From CAZWLY01 sp964634465 (GTDB lineage: Bacteria; Desulfobacterota; Desulfarculia; G963662305): DNA of 64,000 bases. Of this stretch, positions 8,300-16,429 are shown one piece after another (positions within the stretch are counted from its first letter, which is position 1; each line of letters opens with the position of its first letter). The notes under the pieces are model-generated. The model searched no databases. It was not told the DNA's origin and saw nothing but the letters and a program-made list of their open reading frames with translations. The DNA lies in assembly GCA_964634465.1 (NCBI GenBank), contig CAZWLY010000001.1:124001-188000 (forward strand), written 5' to 3'. A program made the translations under genes and the position numbers.

Positions 8300-9313
8300 T
8301 CACCTCCACCAGCCGCCGCCCAACAGGCGCTCGCCGCTGTAGAAGGCGGCCATCTGGCCGGGGGCGACGGCCCGTTGGGGACGCTCGAAGACGACCCTGA
8401 GCCTATCCTCGGTCAGAAATTCCACTTTGGCCCGCGCCGGCCGGGCCCGGTAGCGAACCTGGACGTTGAGTTCCTGGGGCAGCTCGGCCGGGTCGATCAG
8501 CCACGACGCCTCGACGACCTGCGCCTCCAGGCGATAGAGGGCCTCCTTGGGGCCGACGATGAGCCGGTTGTTCCGGCTGTCCAGGCCGACCACGTAGAGC
8601 GGCTCGGGCCAGGCCAGGCCCAGACCCCGCCGCTGGCCCACGGTGTGGCCGTAGAGCCCTTGGTGGCGGCCCAACACCCGGCCGTCGACGTGGACGATGT
8701 CGCCCGGCTCCCCTTGCCGGCGGCTGAGAAAGAAGTCTCGATAGTCCCGGCCGGCCAGAAAGCAGACCTCCTGGCTATCCGGGTTGGCGGCCGAGGGCAG
8801 CCCGCGCCGGGCGGCCATCTCCCGGACCTGGGCCTTGGTCAGTCGGCCCAGCGGGAAGCGGATTCGGGTCAGCCAGTCGGGCTTGAGGCGGGCCAGAAAG
8901 TAGCTCTGCTCCTTGGCCGGCTCCAGGCCGCGGTAAAGGGCTGGCGGGGTCGAATCGTACTCCAGCCGGGCGTAATGGCCGGTGGCCAGGGCCTCGGCTC
9001 CCAGCTCGGCGGCGACGGCCAGAAGCTCTCTGAACTTGACCCGGCGGTTGCAAAAGGCGCAAGGGTTGGGGGTCTGGCCCGAAGCGTAGCCGTCGAGGAA
9101 GGGTTCGATGACCCGCCTGTCCATGGTTTCGGCCAGGTCGATGAACTTGAGATCGACGTCCAGGTGAGCGGCCACCCTCTCCGCCGAGGCCCTGGCCGCC
9201 CGGTGGCTGGGGCCGAGGTCCATGAACAGGCCGACGACCTCGTGTCCCGAGTCCTTGATCAGTGCGGCGGAGAGAGCGGAATCGACCCCGCCGGAGAGGG
9301 CGACGGCGATCAT
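8300..9313 (-). CDS. mnmA: tRNA-specific 2-thiouridylase MnmA
   Basis: ATP-dependent enzyme making s2U34 in tRNA Lys, Glu and Gln. The PP-loop SGGVDS is at residues 7-12. The nucleophile motif NPCAFCNRRVKF gives C85 (and C88), and the second catalytic cysteine is C184 in SQEVCFLAG. TGHYARLE and HTVGQRRGLG are also present. At 337 residues it is slightly short, because the segment after GLFMDL lacks the usual acidic insertion. It lies 3 nt from the NIL-ferredoxin stop, so the two are probably co-transcribed, raising the possibility that the ferredoxin supports sulfur chemistry. Confidence 0.94.
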   Translation of the reverse strand: MIAVALSGGVDSALSAALIKDSGHEVVGLFMDLGPSHRAARASAERVAAHLDVDLKFIDLAETMDRRVIEPFLDGYASGQTPNPCAFCNRRVKFRELLAVAAELGAEALATGHYARLEYDSTPPALYRGLEPAKEQSYFLARLKPDWLTRIRFPLGRLTKAQVREMAARRGLPSAANPDSQEVCFLAGRDYRDFFLSRRQGEPGDIVHVDGRVLGRHQGLYGHTVGQRRGLGLAWPEPLYVVGLDSRNNRLIVGPKEALYRLEAQVVEASWLIDPAELPQELNVQVRYRARPARAKVEFLTEDRLRVVFERPQRAVAPGQMAAFYSGERLLGGGWWR

Positions 9314-9316
9314 GTC

Positions 9317-9751
9317 TCAGCCGGCCTGGTGGCCCACCTCCATCGCCCGGGGCGGGCAGGCGGTGACGCAGACCTCGCAGGCCATGCACTTATCCTGGTC
9401 GAAGACGACCAGCATCTCGGGCCGCTTGATGTGGAGCGCGCCGGTGGGACAGACGGCGGTGCAGGCGCCGCAGTGGTAGCAGACCTCCTCGTTGCGGCGC
9501 ACCTCCTGGCCGACCGTCTTGACCTGGATTCCCTTGGTCTGGAAGTACTTGAGGGCGTCTTCGACGTTCTTCCTGTGCCCCCTCAGCTCCAGGACGAGCA
9601 TGCCCTCCTTGCCCTGGACGACGTTGGCCCTGAGGATGTTGAAGTCGAGGTCGTAGGTTCTCATCGCCTGGGAGATGATCGGCTTCTCCGACTGCTCGGC
9701 CGGAAAGCGGATCACCACGATCTTGGCGAAAACGAACGACTCCTTCTTCAT
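9317..9751 (-). CDS. NIL-domain / 2[4Fe-4S] ferredoxin
   Basis: A 144-residue protein with an N-terminal NIL (ACT-like, about residues 8-75) domain and a C-terminal pair of ferredoxin motifs: CYHCGACTAVCP (about 92-103) and CMACEVCVTACP (about 122-133). The architecture matches Methanosarcina acetivorans MA1822, which works with the DUF39 protein MA1821 in homocysteine formation from aspartate semialdehyde. A DUF39 protein is encoded about 29 kb away at 38312. Here it sits between mnmA and an aminotransferase, all closely packed. The link to homocysteine synthesis is inference; the domain call is firm. Confidence 0.9.
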   Translation of the reverse strand: MKKESFVFAKIVVIRFPAEQSEKPIISQAMRTYDLDFNILRANVVQGKEGMLVLELRGHRKNVEDALKYFQTKGIQVKTVGQEVRRNEEVCYHCGACTAVCPTGALHIKRPEMLVVFDQDKCMACEVCVTACPPRAMEVGHQAG

Positions 9752-9759
9752 GGGTCGGA

Positions 9760-10929
9760 TTATACCTTTTCGAAGGCTCTTTTGAAACCCTCCATGGAGT
9801 TGGCGATGGTCTCCTCGGGCACGGCGTAGGAGATGCGGAAATAGCCCGGCCCGTCGAAGCCGGCGCCCGGCACGACCAGCACCAACTCGTTTTTGAGCAG
9901 GCCGGCGAACTCGACGTCGTCAGGGATGGGGCTTTTGGGGAAGAGATAGAAGGCGCCCTCGGGCACGTCGAACTCGTAGCCGATCTCGGCCAGTCCCTGA
10001 CAGAGCATGTCCCGCCGCCGCCGGTAGATGGACACGTCCACGCTCACACCCTGGAGCTTGGCCACGGCCAATTGGAGCAGGCTGGGCGCGTTGACGTAGA
10101 GCATGGTGTTGGCGATGCCCGCGGCCGCGGCGATCAGCGAGGCGTCCTCGGCCTCGGGGTGGACGGCCAGATAGCCGATCCGCTCGCCGGCCAAAGACAG
10201 CTCCTTGGAGTAGGAGGTGACCACGATGGTGTGGGGGTAGGCCTGGAACACCGACGGTGTCGCCACCTCATAGGTGATCTTGCGGTACGGCTCGTCCGAG
10301 ACCAGATAGATCCGCTTGCCGAACCGCTGGCTGGCCCGGTCCAACACCTGGCCCAAGTCCTTGAGTTCCTCGGCCGAGTAGACGGCCCCGGTGGGGTTGT
10401 TGGGCGAGTTGATCAACATCACCCGGGTCTTCTCGGTGACGGCCGCCTCGACCGCCGCCAGATCGAGGTGGAAGCTGGAGTCGGTGGGCACGGTCTTGAT
10501 TTCGGCGTTGGCGATGAAGGCGTACTGGTTGTAGCCGACAAAATAGGGCGAGGGGACCAGGATATCCTCACCGGGATTCATAAGCGCCTTCAAGACGTCG
10601 TTGAGCGCCCCGGCCGCGCCGACGGTCATCACCACCAGCTCGGGCGTCATTTCGACCCCGTGCTCGGCGCTCAAGTAGTCGGCCACCGCTTGGCGGACGT
10701 GGGGATAGCCGGGATTGGGCATGTAGCCGTGGCTCAGGCTGTCGTTGCCGACCAGCTCCTTCAGGACCCGCTTGAACTCCGGGGGCGGCGGCACATCGGG
10801 GTTGCCCAGAGAGAAGTCATGGACGTTCTCCGGCCCGTGCTCGGCCTTGAGCCGGGCGCCCTCCTCGAACATCCTGCGGATCAACGACGACGCTTCGACC
10901 TGTTTGACCATTTTGTCGGCGATGGGCAT
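9760..10929 (-). CDS. Class I/II PLP-dependent aminotransferase
   Basis: A fold-type I aminotransferase of 389 residues, aspartate-aminotransferase-like. It shows the N-terminal FSLGNPDVPPP region, INSPNNPTGAVYS, SDEPYRKITY and the PLP-lysine segment SYSKELSLAGERIGYLAV. The ATG at 10929 is chosen because GGAGGC lies a few bases before it; a longer reading from 10959 would place the ribosome-binding site inside the coding region. Eight bases separate its stop from the NIL-ferredoxin. The amino donor and acceptor cannot be told from sequence. Confidence 0.9.
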   Translation of the reverse strand: MPIADKMVKQVEASSLIRRMFEEGARLKAEHGPENVHDFSLGNPDVPPPPEFKRVLKELVGNDSLSHGYMPNPGYPHVRQAVADYLSAEHGVEMTPELVVMTVGAAGALNDVLKALMNPGEDILVPSPYFVGYNQYAFIANAEIKTVPTDSSFHLDLAAVEAAVTEKTRVMLINSPNNPTGAVYSAEELKDLGQVLDRASQRFGKRIYLVSDEPYRKITYEVATPSVFQAYPHTIVVTSYSKELSLAGERIGYLAVHPEAEDASLIAAAAGIANTMLYVNAPSLLQLAVAKLQGVSVDVSIYRRRRDMLCQGLAEIGYEFDVPEGAFYLFPKSPIPDDVEFAGLLKNELVLVVPGAGFDGPGYFRISYAVPEETIANSMEGFKRAFEKV

Positions 10930-10957
10930 AAAAAGCCTCCAGATGGGTATTGATGGC

Positions 10958-10987
10958 AACGTAGCTCACCGGCCAAGGCCGTGTCAA
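10958..10987 (-). promoter_or_regulatory. Candidate promoter for the aminotransferase gene
   Basis: A perfect TTGACA on the minus strand (10987-10982) followed 17-18 nt later by a poor -10 (CTACGT or TACGTT, near 10964-10958). It lies about 30 nt before the chosen start codon. The -10 is weak. Confidence 0.35.
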
Positions 10988-11054
10988 GGCGCAACGCTCC
11001 CCCTCCGCCCACGTCGACGCGCAACGTTCGGGGTGGGATAAATGGCGTCTTTTA

Positions 11055-11063
11055 TGCTATTCT
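11055..11063 (+). promoter_or_regulatory. Extended -10 element before the GAF/PP2C/HATPase gene
   Basis: TGCTATTCT (TG at 11055-11056, TATTCT at 11058-11063), 32 nt before the start codon at 11095 and very like the TGCTATAAT at 6545. No convincing -35 is visible. Confidence 0.35.
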
Positions 11064-11094
11064 ACACATTTAAGACCATAAGTGTGGGAGCGAG

Positions 11095-12909
11095 ATGGAA
11101 GAGTTGTGGCAGGAAGTCTCCGACGAGCTGAGCCGGTTGACCGATCGGGTCGAGCGCCTATCGAGTCTGATCGAGGTCGGGGCGATAATTTCGTCTTCTC
11201 TGGATCTGAACGAGGTCCTCCAATTGGTCATGGCCAAAGCTCAGGCGGTCATGGAGTCGGAGACCTGCTCCATCCTACTTTTAAACGAGGACACCGACGA
11301 GTTGGAGTTCGTCCTCACCCTGGGCAACGACGAAGAGATCAAGGAGACTCTGCGAACCTTCAGCCTCAAGATGGGCCAGGGCGTGGCCGGCTGGTGCGCC
11401 CAACATCGCCGGTCGGTCATCATCGAGGACACCTCGAAGGACGAACGCTTCTTCCCCGGGGTGGACGACGCCACCGGCTTCGTTACCCGTTCGCTCATCG
11501 CCGTGCCGCTGATTCATCAAGATCGGCTCATCGGCGTGGCCGAGGTCATCAATCCGCTCCTGAAGGACGCCTTTGACGAGTCGGACCTGGAGCTTTTCGA
11601 GACCTTCTGCCGCCAGGTGGCCATCGCCATCGACAACGCCCGATTCCACCAGGCCTTTTTGGCCCAGCAGCGCCTCAAGGAGCAGCTTGAGGTGGCGGCC
11701 ACCATCCAGGACAGCTTCCTGCCGGCCGAGAGACCGGACCCCGAAGGCGACAACTTCCGGCTCCAGGCGATCACCCTGCCGGCCCAGGAGGTGGGCGGCG
11801 ATCTGTACGACTACTTCATGCTGCCCGGCGGTCGCCTGGCGGCGTTGATCGGCGACGTGGCCGGCAAGGGGGTGGGCGCGGCGCTCTACATGGCCAAGGT
11901 GGTTTCCGAGTTCCGCTACCTGGCCCGGCTGCTGCCCGATCCGGCCGAGGTGATCGGCCGCCTCAATCGAAGCCTGTGCGAGAGCGCCCGGCTGGGCATG
12001 TTCGTCACCGGGGTCTACCTGATCCTGGACATCCACCGCGGCGACCTGCTGTTTTGCAACGCCGGCCATCTCCCCTCCCTGGTCCGCCGCCGATCGAGCG
12101 GAGCGGTGGAGATGGTCGAGGGCAAGGCCGGACCGCCGATGGGCGTCGTCCCGGAAGCGGTCTATACCGCCAGCAGATTGGCCCTGGAGCCCGGCGATCG
12201 CCTCCTCATGCTGACCGACGGGATCATCGAGTCGTGGAACCAGCAGCGAGAGCAGTTCGGTTTCGAGCGACTCATCGAGCTGGTCGCCGCGGCCGAGCCG
12301 GACCAGCCGGTGGTCAATTCGGTGGTCGAGGCGGTCAGGTCCTGGTCACAGGGCCTGCCTCCCCACGACGACCTGACCTTGCTCGAACTGGCCTGGTTGG
12401 GCTCGGAAGACGGCCGGGAAGAGGGCCCCTCCGTCCCCTGTCTGTCGCCCGAAGCCGAGTTCAAGGAGCAGAACCTGGTGTTGGACGTCGGGTTGACGCC
12501 GCGGATGCTGGCCGTGGTTCGGGACGTGACCGAACGGATGGCCTCCCTGGCCGGCTTCGAGGGAGGCGAGGCGGCCGCGATCAAGCTGGCCGTGGACGAG
12601 GCTTGCTCCAATGTTTTGCGTCACGCCTACTGCGGCGACACATCGAGAAGATTGAGGATCAACTTCACCCTGACTCCAGACAGCCTGATCTCAGAGTTGC
12701 ACGACTTCGGCATCGGGTTCGATCCCAACTCCGTCCCCGCGCCCGACCTGGAGAATCTCAAACCGGGCGGACTGGGAATTCACCTGATGCGGACGGTGAT
12801 GGACGAGATCGACTACGTCCAATCGGACCTGGAAGGCAATACTTTACGGCTGGTCAAGTTCCGGCCCAGCGAGGGTGGCTCAAGTGTCGATGACGATCAA
12901 AGTGAGTAA
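11095..12909 (+). CDS. GAF / SpoIIE-type PP2C phosphatase / HATPase serine-kinase fusion (RsbU+RsbW in one chain)
   Basis: A 604-residue cytoplasmic switch protein. A short coiled coil is followed by a GAF sensor (about 25-185), a PP2C-SpoIIE phosphatase (about 195-435) and a GHKL ATPase of the RsbW/SpoIIAB anti-sigma-kinase type (about 460-590). All metal-binding phosphatase motifs are present: GGDLYD 234-239, GDVAGKG 253-259, TDG 374-376 and HDDLT 424-428. The kinase has an N-box (DEACSN, 501-506), DFGIG (537-541) and GGLGIHL (558-564), so both activities look intact. The gene overlaps the following STAS gene by 26 nt, which in turn overlaps mlaE. The likely substrate is that STAS protein. 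No sigma factor gene is nearby. Confidence 0.9.
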   Translation: MEELWQEVSDELSRLTDRVERLSSLIEVGAIISSSLDLNEVLQLVMAKAQAVMESETCSILLLNEDTDELEFVLTLGNDEEIKETLRTFSLKMGQGVAGWCAQHRRSVIIEDTSKDERFFPGVDDATGFVTRSLIAVPLIHQDRLIGVAEVINPLLKDAFDESDLELFETFCRQVAIAIDNARFHQAFLAQQRLKEQLEVAATIQDSFLPAERPDPEGDNFRLQAITLPAQEVGGDLYDYFMLPGGRLAALIGDVAGKGVGAALYMAKVVSEFRYLARLLPDPAEVIGRLNRSLCESARLGMFVTGVYLILDIHRGDLLFCNAGHLPSLVRRRSSGAVEMVEGKAGPPMGVVPEAVYTASRLALEPGDRLLMLTDGIIESWNQQREQFGFERLIELVAAAEPDQPVVNSVVEAVRSWSQGLPPHDDLTLLELAWLGSEDGREEGPSVPCLSPEAEFKEQNLVLDVGLTPRMLAVVRDVTERMASLAGFEGGEAAAIKLAVDEACSNVLRHAYCGDTSRRLRINFTLTPDSLISELHDFGIGFDPNSVPAPDLENLKPGGLGIHLMRTVMDEIDYVQSDLEGNTLRLVKFRPSEGGSSVDDDQSE

Positions 12910-13219
12910 GGCCGGCAAGGTTCCGGTGATCTCGGTGGCGGGGGAGGTGGACCTCTACTCGTCGCCCGATCTTCGCAAGGAGTTGAAAAAACACATAAAA
13001 AAGAAGCATAAGCTGCTGGTGATCGATCTGGCCGGGGTGGAATACATGGACTCCTCCGGCGTGGCCACCCTGATCGAGGGCCATCAAGGCCTGGCGAAAG
13101 TCGGGGGGCGGCTGCGTCTGGCCGGGCTGACTCCGGCGGTGATGCAGGTCTTGAAATTCGTCCACCTGGAAAAGGTGTTCGACATCGTCGGTGACGTCGA
13201 GGAGGCGATCGAGGAATGA
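12884..13219 (+). CDS. STAS-domain protein (SpoIIAA/RsbV-like; positional MlaB)
   Basis: A single STAS domain of 111 residues with the canonical phosphorylation loop YMDSSGVATLIEG (DSSG at 56-59). Its serines are the expected target of an RsbW-type kinase. The GTG at 12884 is chosen because GAGGG at 12871-12875 is eight bases upstream; an in-frame GTG at 12875 and ATG at 12890 are alternatives. It lies between the kinase/phosphatase gene and mlaE and overlaps both. In enterobacterial Mla systems the STAS protein MlaB binds the MlaF ATPase, so this is either MlaB with a phosphorylatable serine or an anti-anti-sigma factor. Position favours MlaB. Confidence 0.9.
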   Translation: MSMTIKVSKAGKVPVISVAGEVDLYSSPDLRKELKKHIKKKHKLLVIDLAGVEYMDSSGVATLIEGHQGLAKVGGRLRLAGLTPAVMQVLKFVHLEKVFDIVGDVEEAIEE

Positions 13220-14001
13220 TCAGCCGCCTGGGTCAAAGGGTTTTGGACCTGAAAGACAGCGCCGGCTTCCTGGCGGCGTTAATCAACCAGACCGTCTACT
13301 GGATGATCGTCGGCCCGTTCAAAGCCAAGGGAACCAGGTTCAAGTGGGTGGTCAAGCAGGTGGTCTTGACCGGCGTCGGCGCCGTACCCATCGTCAGCCT
13401 GATCTCGCTGTGCATGGGCGTGATCTTGGCCCTCCAGGCGGCGGTCCAGTTGAGGCGGGTCGGGGCGCTGGCCTACGTGGCCACCCTGGTGGCCGTGTCG
13501 GTGGTCAGGGAGTTGGGCCCGCTGATCACCGCCGTGGTCGTGGCCGGCCGGTCGGGCTCGGCCTTTGCCGCCGAGATCGCCTCGATGACCGTCTCCGAGG
13601 AGGTGGACGCCCTGAAGACCATGGGCATTCCGCCGGTGAAGATGCTGGTCGCGCCCAAGGTCATCGCGTTGGTGTTGGCCATGCCCTGCCTGACCCTGAT
13701 CGCCGATCTGGTCTCCATCGGCGGCGGATTCGTCATCGGCGTGGCTGGCCTGGGGATAAGCTTCGATTCCTACTACCATCAAACCCTGGCCTTCATGACC
13801 GTCGGCGACATCGTCGGCGGTCTTGTCAAGGCCGTTTTCTTCGCCCTGATAATCGCCGTCGTCGGCTGCTATCAGGGCCTGGCCGTCACCGGCGGGGCCG
13901 AGGGCGTGGGCCGCCGGACCACCTCCTCGGTGGTCGCCTCCATCTTTCTGGTGATCGTGGCCGACGGCTTTTTCACCTTGCTGACGTATCTGACGGGGTA
14001 G
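13216..14001 (+). CDS. mlaE: MlaE-type phospholipid ABC transporter permease
   Basis: Inner-membrane permease of the Mla (MCE-linked) lipid transporter, 261 residues with about five to six hydrophobic segments. The family signature RELGPLITAVVVAGRSGSAF is complete. The start ATG overlaps the STAS stop (ATGA) and its TAG stop overlaps the next gene's GTG. It would work with MlaF, MlaD and possibly the STAS protein to move lipids between the membranes. Confidence 0.94.
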   Translation: MISRLGQRVLDLKDSAGFLAALINQTVYWMIVGPFKAKGTRFKWVVKQVVLTGVGAVPIVSLISLCMGVILALQAAVQLRRVGALAYVATLVAVSVVRELGPLITAVVVAGRSGSAFAAEIASMTVSEEVDALKTMGIPPVKMLVAPKVIALVLAMPCLTLIADLVSIGGGFVIGVAGLGISFDSYYHQTLAFMTVGDIVGGLVKAVFFALIIAVVGCYQGLAVTGGAEGVGRRTTSSVVASIFLVIVADGFFTLLTYLTG

Positions 14002-14804
14002 TGTTGGACGAAAGCGGCGGCAACATCATCGAGGTCAAGGACCTCGTCGCCCAGTACGGCGCCCGCCGGGTGCTCGACGGCGTCACCTTCGACGTCCCCC
14101 AGGGCGCGGTGACGGTGGTCATGGGCGGCTCCGGTTCGGGCAAGACGACGCTCCTTAGAAACCTGATCGGCCTGATGCGCCCTGCCGGGGGCGAGATATT
14201 GTTCAAGGGCGAGTCTCTTCAAGAGCTCTTTGAGCGCGACGAGATGGAGGTTCGCAAGAGGATGGGCGTCCTGTTTCAAGGCGGGGCGCTTTTGAACTCC
14301 ATGACGGTGGCCGAGAACATCGCCTTGCCGCTTCGGGAACACACCAAACTGGACAACCAGGTGATCGACATCGTGGTCCGGATGAAGCTGGAGCAGGTCG
14401 GCCTGGCCGGCTTCGGCGATCTTTTGCCCGGCCAGCTCTCCGGCGGCATGAAGAAGCGGGCCGGGCTGGCCCGGGCCCTGGCCATGGACCCGGAGATCAT
14501 CTTCGTCGACGAGCCCTCGGCCGGACTGGATCCGATCACCGCCGCCGGATTGGATCGGCTGCTTTTGAATCTCAAAGAGACCTTCAACATGACCATCGTC
14601 GTCGTCACCCACGAGCTGGCCAGCATCCACGCCATCGCCGACTGGGTGTGCATGATCCACGGCGGCCGGGTGCTCTACACCGGGCCGTTCGATGAGATGC
14701 TGGAGAGCACCGACGAGCGCATCCGCCAGTTTTTGGATCGCCAACCCAAAACCATCGAGTTCGATCCGGAAGCGCAGCTCAAGCTCCTGACCGGGGAGGT
14801 TTGA
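14001..14804 (+). CDS. mlaF: MlaF-type ABC transporter ATPase
   Basis: ATP-binding subunit of the Mla transporter, 267 residues. Walker A is GGSGSGKTT, the signature is LSGGMKKRAGLARALA (the GGM-K-R form typical of MlaF) and Walker B is IIFVDEPSAGLDP. The GTG at 14001 shares its G with the mlaE stop TAG. The in-frame open region extends upstream through mlaE, but nothing there resembles an ABC protein. An alternative TTG lies at 14004. Confidence 0.93.
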   Translation: MLDESGGNIIEVKDLVAQYGARRVLDGVTFDVPQGAVTVVMGGSGSGKTTLLRNLIGLMRPAGGEILFKGESLQELFERDEMEVRKRMGVLFQGGALLNSMTVAENIALPLREHTKLDNQVIDIVVRMKLEQVGLAGFGDLLPGQLSGGMKKRAGLARALAMDPEIIFVDEPSAGLDPITAAGLDRLLLNLKETFNMTIVVVTHELASIHAIADWVCMIHGGRVLYTGPFDEMLESTDERIRQFLDRQPKTIEFDPEAQLKLLTGEV

Positions 14805-14807
14805 ACC

Positions 14808-15791
14808 ATGGGTAGGGAAGCCTTCAAGGCCGGCCTGTTCACCTTGATCGCTCTGGGAATCCTGAGCCTTTTCATAGTGCTCATCAGCGGCTTCAACCCG
14901 TGGCGGGAGCAGACCGAGTACCGGACCCGGTTCCGCATGGCCGTCGGGTTGAGCGCCGGAACCCCGGTGAGGATGAACGGCGTGCCCGTCGGCCAGGTCC
15001 TCGGCCTCAAGCTGGTCGAAGAGGGCACCCGGGTCGAGGTCTCCTTCGGGCTCAACGGCGATCAGCGCTTGCGGGAAGGAGTCAGGGCCCAGATGGCCAC
15101 CGTCGGGCTGTTGGGCGACCAGTTCCTGCTCCTCATCCAGGAGAAGGCCGGCGGCCGGGAGCTCGAACCGGGCAGCCTCATCCCCTCCCTCGAAAAGTTG
15201 GACATGGCCCAGACCCTAAACGCCCTGGGGCGGCTGGCCTCCCGGGCCGAGCTGATCCTGACCGACGTCCAGAGGGTCATCAATCCCCGGAACATGACCG
15301 CCTTGAGCGACAGTCTGGACTCCTGGCGGGCGTCGGTATCCAAGATGCTCAAGGACATGAACGCGGCCGCCGAAGGGCTGGACGAGCTGATCGCCGACGC
15401 GGACCGGGTGATGGTCAACGCCAACCGGCTCATCGCCGACGCCGATTCGGCCGTCACCGACGCCCGGGTGGACGTCAAGTCGTTGCTGAGCGAGGTCAAG
15501 GAGCGCCTGAGGAACGCCGAGGAGTTGTTGCTGAAGCTGGGCCGGCGCCTGGTCGCGGCCGTGGACGAGGATCAGGCCAAGGTGGCCGACATCCTGGACG
15601 GCGGCAAGCGGGTGATGAAGCGGGTGGAGACGATCTCGGTGAAGGCCGAGCGCGCGGCCGACATCTCCCTGGAGGAGCTGGTGGCCATGTCCCACAACCT
15701 GACCGAAGCCAGCCGCCACCTGGCGGCGCTGGTGGAGCGACTCAGGGAAAACCCAAGCCTGTTGATCCGGCAGGTCCAGTCCAGGCCTTGA
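14808..15791 (+). CDS. mlaD: MlaD-type MCE-domain lipid-binding protein
   Basis: Membrane-anchored periplasmic protein of the Mla system, 327 residues. One N-terminal transmembrane helix (LFTLIALGILSLFIVLISGF) is followed by an MCE domain (about 38-115; GLSAGTPVRMNGVPVGQV, ATVGLLGDQFLLL) and a long helical C-terminal part (about 140-320) rich in Ala, Asp, Val and Leu. That helical tail is longer than in short enterobacterial MlaD and may extend towards the outer membrane. The gene starts 3 nt after mlaF. Confidence 0.92.
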   Translation: MGREAFKAGLFTLIALGILSLFIVLISGFNPWREQTEYRTRFRMAVGLSAGTPVRMNGVPVGQVLGLKLVEEGTRVEVSFGLNGDQRLREGVRAQMATVGLLGDQFLLLIQEKAGGRELEPGSLIPSLEKLDMAQTLNALGRLASRAELILTDVQRVINPRNMTALSDSLDSWRASVSKMLKDMNAAAEGLDELIADADRVMVNANRLIADADSAVTDARVDVKSLLSEVKERLRNAEELLLKLGRRLVAAVDEDQAKVADILDGGKRVMKRVETISVKAERAADISLEELVAMSHNLTEASRHLAALVERLRENPSLLIRQVQSRP

Positions 15792-15809
15792 ATATCACAG
15801 GGGGTGAGT

Positions 15810-16406
15810 ATGCGATACTTGATGATAATCCTTAGCCTTTTGGCCCTGGTCGGCTGCGCCGCCGCCCCCAATCCGGTCTATTACCGGGTCGATTACGACA
15901 TCGTCCCGGCCTCGCCGGACAAGCCGCCTCTGCCGCTGACGATTTCTGTCCAGCGCCTCTCGGCCCCCGAACCGTTGGCCCAGGCCAACATCCTCTACCG
16001 CTCCACCGCCCGGACGGTGGAATATCACCCCTACCGGATGTGGGAGTCCTCGCCGGTCAGGCTGGCCTCCCATTATCTCGTCCAGACCTTCAAGGCTTCG
16101 GGCCGGTTTGAGCGGGTGACGGTAAGTCGGCTGTCCACCGACGCCGATCTCTTCTTGAACGGCTGGTTGACCCGCTTCGAGGAGGTCGATTACCCCGACG
16201 CCTGGTACGCCGAGGTGGAGATCGAGTTCGAATTGACCACCGCCCGCCAGAAACAGACCGTGGCCGCGGGCAAGGTCAGAAAATCGGTCAAGGCCAAGGC
16301 GAAGAACACCGACGCCGTGGCCGGGGCCATGGCCCAGGCGCTCAAGTTGTGCATCGAGGAGGTGGTGGAGCGGGTGGCCGAGGCCGCCGCCGGCTGGAAG
16401 AGATAG
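15810..16406 (+). CDS. ABC-type transport auxiliary lipoprotein (PqiC-like)
   Basis: A 198-residue lipoprotein with a signal sequence MRYLMIILSLLALVGC ending in a lipobox (LVGC, Cys 16). The mature part (VYYRVDYD, HPYRMWESSPVRLASHYLVQ) resembles the auxiliary lipoproteins found with MCE/Mla transporters. The ATG at 15810 has AGGGGG five bases upstream; an in-frame GTG at 15804 overlaps that site and is less likely. It is the last gene of the Mla block and probably an outer-membrane partner of MlaD. Confidence 0.82.
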   Translation: MRYLMIILSLLALVGCAAAPNPVYYRVDYDIVPASPDKPPLPLTISVQRLSAPEPLAQANILYRSTARTVEYHPYRMWESSPVRLASHYLVQTFKASGRFERVTVSRLSTDADLFLNGWLTRFEEVDYPDAWYAEVEIEFELTTARQKQTVAAGKVRKSVKAKAKNTDAVAGAMAQALKLCIEEVVERVAEAAAGWKR

Positions 16407-16429
16407 CCGGCGCCGGCGAGGGGGTGATC

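Noticed and set aside
10930..10959. Aminotransferase start at 10959
   Set aside because: It would place the good GGAGGC site inside the coding region; ATG 10929 has ideal spacing and a family-like N-terminus.
11095..13219. Interpretation as a standard stress sigma-factor partner switch
   Set aside because: The kinase, phosphatase and STAS parts fit, but no sigma factor gene lies nearby and the genes are translationally coupled to mlaE, so control of the transporter is the simpler reading, though not proven.
13191..14000. Upstream extension of the mlaF reading frame through mlaE
   Set aside because: No ABC features; mlaE in the other frame is clearly coding. MlaF starts at GTG 14001.
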